NCBI RefSeq assembly: GCF_001949145.1
Contig: NW_019091629.1
Span: 302,231 to 366,230 of the forward strand
DNA length: 64,000 bases
Source: Acanthaster planci
Lineage: Eukaryota; Echinodermata; Asteroidea; Valvatida; Acanthasteridae
Direction: 5' to 3'
The translations under genes and the position numbers were made by a program. The notes below the pieces were generated by a model. It saw nothing but the letters and a program-made list of their open reading frames with translations. It did not search any database and was not told where the DNA came from. Below are positions 35,801-47,745 of the stretch, piece after piece. Each line of letters opens with the position of its first letter. Position 1 is the first letter of the stretch.

Positions 35801-35853
35801 AGTAGAGCATAAGTGTCGATGCTAGAACTGCCATTTACTGCACTGACCTTCAC
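32811..35853 (-). pseudogene. BEL/Pao copy 1 pol (protease-RT-RNase H-integrase)
   Basis: 35853-35029 is an intact 274-codon stretch with the retropepsin-like motif LLDNGSTSSF and downstream LIGQDSPEAL and TRTQPGWSLNGP. The reverse transcriptase follows (GPDLTNNLLG, RFRQEQVAVMADI, FHQVRV, YLWWPDGDT, 34970-34713). Its catalytic YVDD box reads YVDG near 34600. RNase H and tether pieces follow (FWTDSTIVL at about 34320, ETGLNLADLSR, then 34062-33754). The integrase zinc-binding part has HPPILPKNHHV (33735-33508). The integrase core has FTCLASRAVHIEVLHTLDTD and MRSDHGYNF (33338-33060). The last part (32811-33017) has PITTVSDVISDLEPLTPNHL and breaks off. Frameshifts separate all these parts. Confidence 0.85.
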
Positions 35854-35870
35854 TGCAACAATAGGTCGGG

Positions 35871-37499
35871 CTACTCTGTACGCCCCGGCCCCTGTGATAA
35901 AAAATGTGCCAAGGTCCGTCTCAGTGAAGCTACTTTTTGTGCTGTTGCTTCCGGCCTAACTGGAGTGACATCTTCAACGCTAGGTGACGGTATCTGCTTC
36001 AACTGATGCAAGAAATTTGTGTGTCTTTTGCCACATCCTGCAACAGAACAAACTCTATGCAAACCACATGCACTTGGTAGATGTCCTGGCCTTAAACAAC
36101 TGTAACACAACCTTTCAGTTTTGACAAAGTAAAACCGCTCTTCTGGGGTTTTACCTTTGAATTCCAAACCATCAAATAGCGTAAGGCTACCCTTACACAC
36201 CACACATGTCACATTTTCACATGTTCATTTCCTTTGGTATTGGTGACTACAGCCTAGCTACTCATGTCTGGTCGTGCTACTCTACTTCTCAACACTTGTT
36301 TGTGTGGCTTACTTAATGTAAACTGCCGCATACAAGATCATTGGCCTCCAGGGCCAATCATCTACAAACTCTTCCAAATCAACAATCGTAGGCAACTTAT
36401 CACCTTTCCTAAGTCCCCTTACAAGTTTTATCCATCGTTTACGTTGATAACTGGGTTTCTCCACCTTGGATCCCTATTTCTTGGATACATGTATATCCCA
36501 TAGCTTCCAGTGTTTCTTTGCAAACCTTGAGGTCCTCATCAAATTCTCTCAACCCTACTTTATCATGGGAAGCTTAACTTAAACCCTTGGTTACTTTATT
36601 AACCCATGCCTCAGCAATGACGTGATCACTACCAATCACTCCTTTAGCAGAGCCATGACTTTACGGTAGCCTACATCTGGCTACATTATAGCGCAACACT
36701 CTATGGCCTTCCTTGCCTTGCCAGTACAGTACTGCAGCAGTCTGACCAGCTTAGAACGGTCATCAACAACAGAAATATCCTCACTGTTCTCGAAGGCGTA
36801 CATAAAATTCCAATGCAGTGTAGTGGGTTGCCACTGAAGGTCAACAGCTCTGCTTTCAGAAGTTGCATCGTCGCTAACAGGCGTTGCTGCTGCTGTTGTC
36901 CCTTTTGCACCAATTCCAGCAGTGAAGCTCGGTCCTCTGGGATGTCTTCACCCTTCACGGTTGCTTTGGGTTTGTCTATGGAGGGCCCAATATTCTTTGG
37001 TGTTGTGTTCGTCGGATTATCCTCAGGATAGTGACCTTGTTCCTCCTGATGTGTCTGCCCATGCCCTCCTTCAGGCAAACTGTCCTCACGTGACTCTTGC
37101 AACTGCATGTCATTCACTGCTGGTGTCGAATTTGGGGATGTCGTGTGAACATGGTCATCATCAATGGCGTAAACTGTCTCTTCAGCTTTCGCCATGTCCA
37201 TCTTGGCCTTGACAGTGAACTCTGCTTTTTGTCACAGTTTCAGCTCTTCCAGTTCTATGGCTTGTATCTCTCGTAAACTTGCCACTTCGGCTTCAAGGGT
37301 TGCCATCTTGGCGATAAAGCCTACCAAGTGACGACTTTGTCGTGCCTGCACTCGACAATATTTGACTGGCAGAGTCTTCTGGGGGCAAAAGCGCTCCTTA
37401 CCCATCCACATTTTCACATGATGAGGATAAGCCACCATCACCGTGCTTGATGCTGTGATCACCATCACTGGCTATGCTCATATTGTCGGTGTCTTCCAT
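35871..37499 (-). pseudogene. BEL/Pao copy 1 gag
   Basis: It starts at an ATG at about 37499 (MEDTDNMSIASDGDH). A frame change is followed by a polar, Gln-rich coiled segment (37201-36840). Then comes the DUF1759-like region (KAELLTFSGNPLH), frame-shifted pieces (GLREFDEDLKVCKETLEAMG, about 36540) and at 36212-35871 the Cys/His cluster CYSCLRPGHLPSAC, CSVAGCGKRHTNFLH, typical of Pao gag C-termini. Stops and frame changes make it non-functional. It would have formed the particle core and bound RNA. Confidence 0.75.
36213..36700 (-). other. Frame-broken middle of BEL/Pao copy 1 gag
   Basis: No long open frame remains, but minus-strand fragments such as HVIAEAWVNKVTKGL and EFDEDLKVCKETLEAMGYTC show that this is continuing gag sequence, not a spacer. 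Confidence 0.55.
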
Positions 37500-37599
37500 G
37501 GTCCCAGTCATAAACTAATGTGACGGATGACTGATGTCCATGCAAGAAACACTTGACATGAATATGTGAACTGGTAAACAAGATGAGCACGGTTTAATC

Positions 37600-38457
37600 T
37601 GGATCTGGATAAATACTTTAAAAGCCCTAAATGAGCTTCACTCAGAAACGAAATGGGGGTTGTTCATTCCAGCTGTAGATAGTTTTGCAGTGCTGTTTTG
37701 AAGGTTGATAACTGCTCAATTGAAGTCATGTGTTTTGGCAGCTTAGTCCAATCTCTTGCCATCTTAGGAAGGAATGAATGAAGATGGGATTGTGACACAG
37801 ACTGTGGGATGACAAGTTGATTTGTCTTGCAGCTATTAGTGTACTTTAGTTTGCGAGATGATGGAGGTTCTTGCAAATCAAGGAAATCTCTTATGTCCAG
37901 GTCAACACTGTGATGAATGATTTGTACATCACTAAGCTGTTGCACCATCTTCTCTGCTGTAAGAGGGGAAATTTGAGCTTTTTTAGCTTTGCTGTAACAG
38001 AGCTGGTCTTACTATAATCTTGAATGATAGTACGCACCACCCTGCGTTGGACAGCCTCAATCATGACGATGTGTTTCTTTGTATGCAGAGCCCATAAAGA
38101 GTAACAATACTCCAGTCTGGCTCTTGAAAGCATGGGCTTTTATATTGACTGGAGCATTACTCAGGTTTCTACGAAGGAACCTGAAAACACTATTGGCTTT
38201 TGTTGTGACAATATCTAAATGCTGATATTCCATTTCATGTCAGATGAAAGGGTAACACCAAGGTATTTATGATTATTTGTTCCTGATAGCTTATGACCAG
38301 GCTGTGAATAACTGTGATGAGTTGGAGACCGTTTTCTTGTGAACCAGATGCTACTGTACATTTCTTGGGTTTCAAGTTCATCTGCCAGGTCCATTTTTTA
38401 GATTATGGAGGTCTTTCTGGAGGGCAAGGCTTCTTCAAGGCTTCTATCTTCAATAGG
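37600..38457 (-). pseudogene. CR1-type LINE, 3' half (after the RT active site)
   Basis: Minus-strand reading: PIEDRSLEEAL (about 38450), KYLGVTLSSDMKW, then SRARLEYCYSLW, HTKKHIVMIEAVQRRVVRTI, DYSKTSSVTAKLK and, after a frameshift, VDLDIRDFLDLQEP with LPKMARDWTKLP and LSTFKTALQNYLQLE, ending at 37664. This is the thumb and tail of a CR1-type reverse transcriptase. The 3' end near 37600 is a short ATCCAG repeat, as at CR1/L2 ends. It is the downstream half of the LINE whose upstream half is at 48477-49000; the 10 kb BEL/Pao copy 2 separates them. Confidence 0.85.
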
Positions 38458-38831
38458 ATGATTGTGACGGTCGGCACTAACATGGGTCAACTATGGCAGT
38501 GTCTTTTTACGCCTCTTTTTGTTGTACCACCGTTAAGGGGTTTGCAAGTGGTAGACTGACGTCTAGCCAGTCAAATAGATCAAGCACAACAATACCCAGA
38601 TGGAAGAAGCTCAAACACAAGAGTCTAGGCTGAAGCATTGAGGGTCATTGTTCTGGTTCTTGGATATCGCAGAAAGTATACATGTACATCTGACAAAAGC
38701 TAGGTTTGCAAATTAATTCCCAATGGCTCCAGAACTCCTCACATGTTCCCAAACGCTCCGTGACTATAGTAACAAAGAACTAAGTTACATAAAGCAGTAA
38801 GTACATGTAGACGAACGGTAGTAAAGACGGT

Positions 38832-40127
38832 GTTGGATCACTTCCCATGTCAGTGCGCCCTCCCTCGTCCACAAAAACCTTCAGGGCATATACGATAGGT
38901 TGGTGATGCAGCATGCACATGGCACCAGAAAACTGAACAAAATCTCGACCCAGATCTGCCCTATTTGGGCCTGAGTGCCAGAAGAAACTATCGCGGTCAG
39001 GTGTCGTAGCCGACTGGTAAGCTTACAGTTGTATGTATTATATTTTCTGTTCTAAATAGAGTACTGCTTTTGTAGTTATACTCGTTGAAATTTTTAACCT
39101 TGCCACATGGAATCTGCCAAGGTTACAGACGACTGTGGGGGCGCCATATTTAGACCACGCAGCTTATGCAATCCATTTTGATATCAGTACAGTGTCTACT
39201 TAGCTCTTTTATAAATACATCTAAATGTATCACATCTCTGCTTGGAGAAACTCATAGTAATAATCTGTAAAGAGAGAGAACCCCGTTAGTGCCAAAACAA
39301 TTTTGGGCATTCATGGGAGAAATTTAAGCCATAATTCCCACCATTTATGATTTATAGAGAGTTCTCACTTAGAAGTTAGAATCGCAAGAATATGAACAAT
39401 ATTTCATGTTTTCAGTTAGGCTCGGAATTCACAGCTTCGATTGTAACATGAGTGAAGCATTAATATTTCAGAGTCCATAACTACACTTTCAGCCTTTTCT
39501 ACTTACATTGTACAATGTAAGTATATATATATATATATAAAGATAATATATATATATACTTACATTGTACAATGCATGTACGAGACAACCTAATCTTTGT
39601 TTCAAGTGATAAGTTCGTTCCCTTTTTGACATTTAAGTTAGCTTGGTAATTTTGTGCTTGCATTGATTAACCTTTAACTATTTGGATACAGTTGCAGACA
39701 GCAAAGTGCCCGAATGTCAGAGTTTGAGGCGAAGAGCAATCACATCACGTGACCACCCTTATAAATGTTCTTCTCTAATTAATAGTGGTATTTCTCGACA
39801 AATTTCCAAATCTGCTGTTGAACGTGTCGTGCTTTAATTGTTGGTAAACTTGATTATGGCTGTATAATTGTTTAAGTTTAGATTTCCCGAAACCGTGACA
39901 ACGCACATAAAACCTTTGCTGATTTGAACCAGTTTGTATTTTTCCTTTATTTATTTATTTATTTATTTATTCAGTCACCAGAGGATAAACAGGTAGTCAC
40001 GTAGACATGATTGGGACCAATAAACGTTGATAGTCCAATTGATGGTCGCGTGTTGCCTGTTTCTGCGTCTGTGTGAAGTGGCTTAAAGCGCCCCTATAAC
40101 TGGCCTCAGGAGCAGTTAACAGACGGT
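38832..40127. mobile_element. 1.3 kb insert in the 3' LTR, unclassified
   Basis: The LTR is split by 1296 bases, with AGACGGT on both sides (38825-38831 and 40121-40127), a 7-base target duplication. The uninterrupted partner LTR has a single ATAGACAGTAAC there. The insert contains a long AT-rich hairpin (39508-39575) and a (TTTA)n run (39946-39972). It has no convincing terminal inverted repeat, no coding frame and no terminal poly(A), so I cannot name the class; an 8-base hAT-type site with one mismatch is possible. Confidence 0.75.
39508..39575. repeat. Long AT-rich hairpin with (TA)n core
   Basis: The left arm ACATTGTACAATGTAAGTA plus (TA)n pairs with the inverted right arm TACTTACATTGTACAATG across an AAAGATAA-like loop. 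Each arm is about 30 bases. Confidence 0.85.
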
Positions 40128-40716
40128 AACTTTAATTTGATTACAGAGTCATGTATATCCACATAAGCTTACAATTTACCAAAGGTTTCCCCAAGCAAAA
40201 CACAAAAAGATACTTAGTTTCTCATGTCCAGAACCGGACGACAATAAGAATAGTTATGTGGATTACCTCTTTGCTTGCACTAGACTTGCAGTTATCAATG
40301 TTGGTGATTTCTGGCCATTTGGTCACATTTCTATAGCTCATAAGAGACAAAACACGGCTTAAGATGTCGACCTCCATGGAAAACACAGACCATGCCTCTG
40401 TTGGTGGTTGTTTCATCGGGTGAGTATTAAGAGGGCGCTAATAGTAACTTAATGGCAAGTTCCATTAACATAGCTCCCCAAATTAGCAGAGCTTATTTCA
40501 GATCATCAAAATAAATCCCTTTTTACATCATGATAACCTTAAGGATTAAACCTGTAACTTTGTTTCTATGCATAACTTTAAAAGAAGCTTAAGTGCGATA
40601 AGAACTACACTACAAAGTAACTGATCTAGCAATGACAATATAATAAAAAGAAACTTATTGTCCTGACTATTTGGGACAAATCAGGACATGATCAGGTGCA
40701 AGGCGGTTTCTTAGCA

Positions 40717-43700
40717 CTAAGGCTCCTCGACTGGGATTCCCTTGGTCTCCTCATTAGGAACGAGCAGTACCAACTTCTGGACTTGCCGCTCTATGTACTC
40801 AGTGGCGAGAACTCTCTTGCCAGCAGCATCTAGATGAGGGCCTCCAAAAGCAAGCTTAACACTACGCACCAGGTTGTCTTGACTCGTAAAGGTTTCTTTG
40901 ATACGACCTTGGCACCACCGATTCCGTGTCAAGTTGTCGTTTTTAATGATGACAATGTCACCGATGTGCAAGCTAAAGGATGGACGGACCCACTTCCGTC
41001 GTAACTGTAGATTCTGGAGAAATTCCCTTTTACAATGTGTCCAGAACTCGTTTGCCAGGTGCTGGACTCTCCGCCATTGCTTTTGTAAATACAGATCAGC
41101 CCGTTGAAAGGCAACTGGAGCAGGCGGAATCACTTTTGACTCTTCAGTTAACGGATGGTTAGGTGTACGTGGTTCCAAAGACGTAGGGTCGTTCAAGGTT
41201 TGTGCTGTGAAAGGTCTACTGTTTACTACGGTCACCGCCTCGCACAACAGTGTTCTGAGTGACTTGTCGTCGAGCTGGTAGCCTGCTTGGTCCATCAAGG
41301 ACGCAAGTGGTCTGCGTACTGAGCGTATCTGATGCTCCCAGATTCCGCCCATATGGCTAGCTGAGGGGACATACATCTTGAACTCGAGCAGATCACAACC
41401 TTCCTTCAGTAGAAACCGTTTTCACGTGTTCGAGGTTCATTTCTGCTATGGCCTCCTCAATTTCTTTTCGAGCTCCGACAAAGTTAGTACCTCGGTCAGA
41501 CCTTAGTAGGCGGACGGGACCTCTGATAGATAGAAAACGCCGTAAGACACAGATGAAGGAGTCAGAACTGAGTGAGGACGGGGTTTTCGATGTGAATCGC
41601 CCGACTGGCCAAGCAGGTGAAAAACATACCATATCTTTTCACTGAACTTCGTCCTCTGATGTACCATGGGCCAAATAAATCGACTCCACAATACGTGAAA
41701 GGGGGAGCGGGTGTAAACCGATCTTCGGACAGCTCTGCCATCTTCTGCACTACGACTTTCCCATACAGCTTCTTACACGTAACAAAGTTGGAAATGAAGT
41801 GGGAGACTGCTGAACTGCATCCAATTATCCAGGGCTCTGATTTGATTTGTTGTCATGCTGCTAATTGCCGATGACAAGACCATATGACCATACTGGTGAT
41901 GCTTCCTGGGTAGTATTACTGGATGCTTGAACTGCAAGGGAGATGGGATCCCTTGACACGTCCTCCAACACTTACCAGACCATCACCATCAATGAATGGG
42001 TCCAAGCGATACAAGCAACTGTTCTTCTTGATGATTGCATTTTGCTTTCTGGCAGTCTTCCCTCCCCCCTTGCTGTCACAAACACTGATCGTCTGTAGAG
42101 CCTTGACCTCTTCAGCAAAGACCTTCTGGACAGTTCGAATAATATCGATTTCAGCTTGATGAAGATCTTCGATCTTGGCGGTCTGGTAGGTTTGAATAGT
42201 ACACTTTGCAGTTCTTCAATGGACACTACACCCATGGTTCTTCACAGAGTGGTCCTTGAAGCGAGATTTCAACTTGAAACAAGCAGCCACTGCTCTCTTG
42301 GCAAGATGCCAGTCAAAGAAAAGCACTCCAAGCATTCCAAATCCAAGCTGCCATTGCTGATTCGTACAGCCATGGTAGGCATCTTCCTAACCTCTGGGTC
42401 ACCTTCAGTAATCATTGGCTGGGAGGCCTCTGAGACTGGAAGCTCCTCCTTCCATAGCAATGTCGTTCCCTTCGACTATCTGGATGTATTTACCAACTCT
42501 TTTGCTGAGGTACCTCTAGATCCACCGTCTGCTGGATGGTCGTCAGAGGCGATGTATCTCCACAGTGGTGGCTCGGTAAGTTCTCTGATCTGTTGCACCC
42601 GGTTGGTGACAAAAACATTAAACCTGCGAGTGTCGCTGGCGATGAAGCTGAGGACGACCAGAATATCTCTGTCAGGTTTTCGTATTTCAGTTCCTTCTTC
42701 AGAACCGAACTGACCTTAGCCGACACTACTGCGGCATTGAGTTCCAGACGAGGAATTGTAATTTGCTTGAGGGGGCAGACTCGAGCTTTGCCCATTATCA
42801 GAAAACAGTGTACCCTGCTCAGAATATCAACGAGGCGCAAATATGAGCATTACGCATGGCTAACAGTACTGGCATCTGAAAAATGATGAATTTCAGTTGA
42901 CTTCACCTGCCAAAAGGCTATGTGGCTTGAAGCACCGCGGAATCTAAAGGTGCTCCAGCAGATGCAGCTAAGTTCTCCATTGTTCCCATCTCTCTCCTAC
43001 TGAACCACGGAGGGGGTCCTCCCATCCAACATTTTCCTTACATAGGCACTGCAGGATCTGTTTACCCGTTTACACCGTGTGGGAGCCACGAAACCCAGAA
43101 GGTCATAGATCTATGACTTCTGGGTTGTCGACAACACTCCACATCGAGTGGTCGATCCTTCATGATGATACAGAACTGAAAAACATCCCACTTGATGCAC
43201 CACTCCACGCTCAGAGCTTCTTTCTATTGGCAAAGCGTTGTGACTCAGATCATGATTTGTAATTCCCCTAGCTTGGTCCTTGACATCAATGGCGTCCAGC
43301 AGTGCTCTTGAGTTTGAGACAAAGTTGTGGAGGTGCAAGCATCCACGAGCGCGGAGTTTCTTTGTGTTGGAAATCATGTAGATGGCTTGGTCATGAGTGG
43401 GTACAGATGTTAGCTCTTCATCAACATTGAAGTTGCTTCTCGCAAAGTCTGCTGCTGCTGCTGAACTGACCTGTTTCATAGCCATTCGCAATCTTCTTCA
43501 ACCGAAAGTTCGCAAAGCCTGGCGATGACACGTCCCCGAACAAGTGTACGGTCATAAGGTTTGAGGTGTGTTCCATACTGTAGTCACCATTCTCCCACCA
43601 GAGAAATATATCTGAGAAAGTGACGGTGTTCTGATGCTACTCGAAACTGAAAGAACAATTTGCTCCACATCGCAGATAATGGCCACTTGTTCTCGCCTGA

Positions 43701-44990
43701 ATCTGCAAAGGACTCCCACTAGGGTGTCGGTCAGGTCTGGACCTTGTAGGAGGTGGTTGTGTAAGGAGTCACCATGGAATTTTGCACTGTACTGGGCATG
43801 ATGCGTACTTTATCCGGCTTATTGGCATTATACATTTCATGATGGGGTATGTATCAAACCCGGCCAGTCTTGCTCGATTCTGGTTCATCCTCACCAACTT
43901 TCTCTGCATGCCCGTTCTTAATCAGGTTGGTCATGAATGTGCAGTAGTCTTGATGATATTTAGGATTCCTGATGAAGCGACTCTTTAGCTGCTTTAATCG
44001 ATGCCGTGCCAGTTCTTCGTTGTTCCTAAGCTAAGGCGGCGCTGGCTTCCTGAATGGCAGTGGAATGATAAGGTGCCCATCTGGCTCCAGGTGATTGCTC
44101 TTTTCCATCTTCTTCAAGAACTCCATGTCATCATGTGAGAAAGACTCGTCCTTGGTGATTGGCTCACTGAAGTCAAGTTCCATAATTTTTGTCACTTCAT
44201 AGGGGGTGATGAGCTCCTTCACCAGAGTCCTGAAAGACAGCTAAACTTGGTCCTGTTGCCCTTTGGTTTTTGCACTTAATATCTCACTGCTTGACAGTGG
44301 GGAAGGTACCTCGCAAGTCAGAACTCTGTGACTCACACCGATAACATCGTAAGTGTCATGCTGACCTCGAGTGGGATCAATCACTCCCACTATCCCCCAA
44401 CCAAGATAATTTTTCTGGGCATATGGTCCGTTGTCAATGGGAGATATGACTTCGTGTGGTGCCAACACCTTTAGACAATTGCAGCCTAAAAGAAGACCTA
44501 TCCCACAGTCAGCAGGTGCCATCAGATACTCTGCAACTCTTTCCAAATGTGGCCAGTTTCTCGCCATGGCGGGGATGGGAATATGGGTGCGCCTGGCAGA
44601 CCTCACTCCTCTTGTACCCGCTGCAGGAAGTGGAATCCCAATTAGAGTGTAATAGCCCCTAACTATCAGACCATCTACCTACTGCTTGTAACTCTTTGGT
44701 CTCTCGCAAACATGGTTGACAACAGCTGGACCTCTATTCCATTCACTCCCAGAACAGCGCATGTGCTCTAAAGTATGAAAGTTGTATCAGACTGGGTGTG
44801 TAGTAAGCCATAGACCAGTCTTTCAACTTTGGGGTTGTCCCGATGAGATAGCCACACTGGAACTGTCATAGAGCATTTCCCATAGTCTTCTATTTCACTG
44901 CAGAGGCTGATTTTGGTGGTATTCGAGGTAGCAGATTTTTTTCCTGCCGGGGTTCTATTATGATAGCATTAACATTTGCCTCGTTTGTCT
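40717..44990 (-). pseudogene. BEL/Pao copy 2 pol (protease-RT-RNase H-integrase)
   Basis: In minus-strand order. The protease region has its active-site motif as HTQSDTTF (about 44800), with His in place of the usual Asp and a stop just after, then GIGLLLGCNCLKVLAP and LGWGIVG (44606-44241). A linker follows (44222-44031). The reverse transcriptase has its YVDD box as NVDE near 43430, then THDQAIYMISNTKKL, LHNFVSNSRALLDAI and ARGITNHDLSHNALP (43491-43111). RNase H spans 42840-42270 (PRLELNAAVVSAKVSSVLKK, VLSFIASDTRRFNVFVTNRV, ASDDHPADGGSRG). The integrase has LFGPWYIRGR, FTCLASRAIHIE and LLRSDRGTNFVG (41750-41393). The final 219-codon open block 41376-40717 has GGIWEHQIRSVR, VNSRPFTAQTLNDP and the DUF5641-like tail (RPSFSLHIGDIVIIKNDN), stop at 40717. 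At least two catalytic residues are lost. Confidence 0.88.
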
Positions 44991-44999
44991 CCTTAACAT

Positions 45000-46992
45000 C
45001 CCCATGCAATGATGTAGGGTGTCACTCACCACAGCTCTTGCATGCTTGTCTCTTCTTGCAGTGATGCCCTTGACGTAGGCATCCAAAACGAAGACCTTAC
45101 TTCTTTAAGAACTCCTTTCGTTCTGCCATTGCCATTTCCAGAAAGGACTGGCAGACATCTACATGTAGGTAATGACCCTTTCAGCACACTCAGGGGGCAT
45201 TCCCTTCGACTAGATGTGAACCTCTCTCGGTGGTCACCCTTACACTGCGTTTCCTTTGCTCCAGTGGTGAAGGACCTTGGCCTGGTTTTCCTCGGCTTAC
45301 TTCTGCCATGCTTGGCATCTGTAGCAGCAAGATCTTTTGATTCCCTAGAGTGAGGTTACCGGGTCGCAAGCTGTGTCGGCTTCATCTGCAATAAATTTGG
45401 AGAGTTGGCTGAACAATGGGTACTTTCCTTCTTTAGACTTGTGCTCTGAAACCTTTCTTGCCCATCTGTTGATCAGCCATTTAGGAAGCTTTCCCAAAAT
45501 CTTTCGGTGTTCACGCTCATCTTTCAAAACACCCAGGTGACCAATACTTTGCATGGCTGTGCGGCACTGCCCCATTAAATCTGCCAAGTCACGTAAAGCC
45601 TTTCAATCGTGAGGGGGTACTTAGGCCACAAGTCTAACATGTCACGGAAGGCATTTCCTTCAACGAAGGCATCTCCATATCCTTCTACGGCTTGTTTTGC
45701 TGAGCCTCCAATGTATTTTTTTAGATAATGCCAACCTCTCAGAAGGCGGAACTCCTCTCCGTTCAATAAGGGCTTCAAAGCACTCGTCCATTTGAGATAC
45801 TTCAACGGGTCTCCAGTGAGCACCCCTGGTTCTGGAGGGGGAGACGGTTGATGCTGAACTGTTTTGCAAGGCATTCAGCAAGACTCGATATCTGCTGCGG
45901 TGTATTGCCTACTGATGTTCCCACCATTTTACCCATATTGCCTACTGAGGTTCCCACCATTTTACCCATTTTATACGAATGAGATTTTCCTGTGTCACTA
46001 CTACTCTTTGAGTTGCTTGATGGCTTGGGCGTGGAAATTGCAGTGGTGTCAACCAGGATCGGACGGGCCTCTCTATTCGAAAAGTTCGTAGAAATGGACT
46101 TTGGAGTAAAGTCACTGGCAAAAGGGCTTAGTGAAATGACCGTCTCTGAAGCCACAGGTGGTCGTTCTATGGTTGTAAGGTTCTCATTATTGGGTAGGCC
46201 AGATGTTGACAGAGGACTTCAATGGGTCGCAAGTATTAAAGTTGAGCAGTCAGTCATGACACCATGGGTGGTGACAGGATCTACAGGATTCTCTCCAATA
46301 GTTGCATGAGTTTCCAGGTATTGTTCAACATACGCATGCTTCTCTTCCTGGGAAACCTCTTTAAAATCATCTATTCGTAATTCAGGTTGCTCCCTGTCCA
46401 CTGCTTCTATTGTCGCCTCTGCTACATGTAGTTCCTTCAGTATATTCACCTTTTCAAGCTCTGCCCTTTTCAACTCAAATTCTGCCCGTTTCTTTGCTTC
46501 AAGATCGCCACACATCAGCTTGGTTCTAATGGCTGCAGCTTCTGTTACAATGCCCTGTCAGGGACACCAGCCCTTCTTGAACCGGTTGACCCCCATGAGT
46601 GATGGCTTTTAGAGGACACAGTAGATTTGATCTCGTCAGGGTCAGTCTCCAGCTTAATAATGCGTTCGCAAATGCTTTTGACAAGTTGACGATTTTCCTC
46701 TTCAAAAGCTTCATATCTTTCATGTGAAGCATGGCGTTGAGTATCTGTAGGCAAAAGGTCTTCAAGTTCGCAGTATGTTTCAGACAGGTAGCTCATTGCA
46801 TAGATCTACCTAGTGACTCCGTCCTTGTTTCAGTACAGTCACATTGTCAGAGTCAGAGAGAAACCTTTCTACATGATTGGCACATTTGCGCCAAGCTGAA
46901 ACCGAGACCCTAAACTTGCACTGCTGTGGCGCAATCTGCTGCCGGGTGTCCTGCTCCGCGAGAGACATTAATTTTGTTATTTTACCACTCAA
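45000..46992 (-). pseudogene. BEL/Pao copy 2 gag
   Basis: It begins near 46992 with a basic/polar segment, then YCELEDLLPTDTQRHASH and coiled-coil stretches (EEENRQLVKSI, KRAEFELKRAELEKVN, 46796-46219). A Ser-rich linker has a duplicated KMVGTSVGNMG / KMVGTSVGNTP (46155-45802). The DUF1759/DUF1758-type core follows (GVLTGDPLKYLKWTSALKPL, LRGWHYLKKYIGG, KQAVEGYGDAF, 45874-45345). A zinc-knuckle segment ends it (CLRQGHHCKKRQACKSCG, HPTSLHGD, about 45110-45010). Frameshifts and stops interrupt it repeatedly. It was the particle and RNA-binding protein of the element. Confidence 0.8.
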
Positions 46993-47745
46993 CAGTTATA
47001 AACAATCAGAAAACATACCAGCATATCAATATGTAAAATGTAGCAAACTTCAACACTTCAAACTTTGGTAACTTGAAAATCCTGTTAACTGAAGGAAAGA
47101 AATATTTCATTCCTTGCAATAGATTAGAAATAAAATAAAACCCTACTTAACTCAAAGTTTGAGGGTGTTTCCTTCAGGTTAGAGTTAAATCAAGATTTCA
47201 CTGTACATGTATGTACATGTACATTATGTAAGCAATATCAAACAAATTACAAATGCTAATTGAATATGCAAACAGAAATTCAACATGTAAAATACACCTG
47301 CTCAAGTGGAACTGAACAAGAAATGACCCGTCTATAATCTGTGCATGAATGTTCACTTTACAGTTCACAGAGTTCGACAGCACATCACATGACACATCGC
47401 AATGAAGGACAAGATGTGATCACCCAGTTTGTGCAAGCACCAGTACTGACCACTGAGAAAGGTACGTCCTTGCCCCACCTCAGAAGATTCATTCAGCCAG
47501 CAGTGATACATCAGTGTGAATATTCACGTGTTAGCCACTCCAGTTAGGCCTACTTGGTGATCTGCATCAGGATGGTATCACTGAAGAGCTGGTCATACGG
47601 TCAGCTGCTACTTTGACAGCAGGTTAGAGAAACAGCTTCATGAACTTGGAGCGTCAGAGGCAGACACACAGGGCAACTTACATGTAGCAGGTGGAAGTGT
47701 TCTCTTCAATCTCACTGCAGGAGAGCTGTACAGAGGAGTTTTCAC
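46993..47745 (-). other. Leader between 5' LTR and gag of BEL/Pao copy 2
   Basis: Untranslated leader by position, with TGTACATGTATGTACATGTACATT near 47202-47225. The opposite strand has an open stretch of about 50 codons reaching into the LTR (about 47630-47821; includes LFNLTAGELYRGVF). I do not recognise it and give it little weight. Confidence 0.4.

Larger units (their letters stand above)
32811..37499 (-). mobile_element. BEL/Pao LTR retrotransposon copy 1, truncated, no LTRs
   Basis: A minus-strand array in BEL/Pao order: gag with DUF1759-type and Cys/His regions, aspartic protease, reverse transcriptase, RNase H, integrase. The 3' end stops abruptly inside the post-integrase region (after RRRWR at about 32811), and neither LTR is recognisable. 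On the 5' side a CR1 LINE 3' end begins about 90 bases before the gag ATG. The copy is dead by truncation and frameshifts. Confidence 0.85.
38463..40470 (-). repeat. 3' LTR of BEL/Pao copy 2, interrupted
   Basis: Homologous to 47746-48471 in two blocks, 38463-38831 and 40121-40470. Shared landmarks: ATAGATCAAGCACAACAATA, CATCTGACAAAAGCTAGG, CCCAAACGCTCCGTG, AAAGGTTTCCCCAAGC, TTTGGTCACATTTCTAT and TAATGGCAAGTT. Without the insert it is about 712 bases. Confidence 0.9.

Noticed and set aside
42156-42713. 185-codon plus-strand open frame
   Set aside because: It is antisense to the RNase H region of BEL/Pao copy 2, whose minus-strand reading gives recognisable family motifs.
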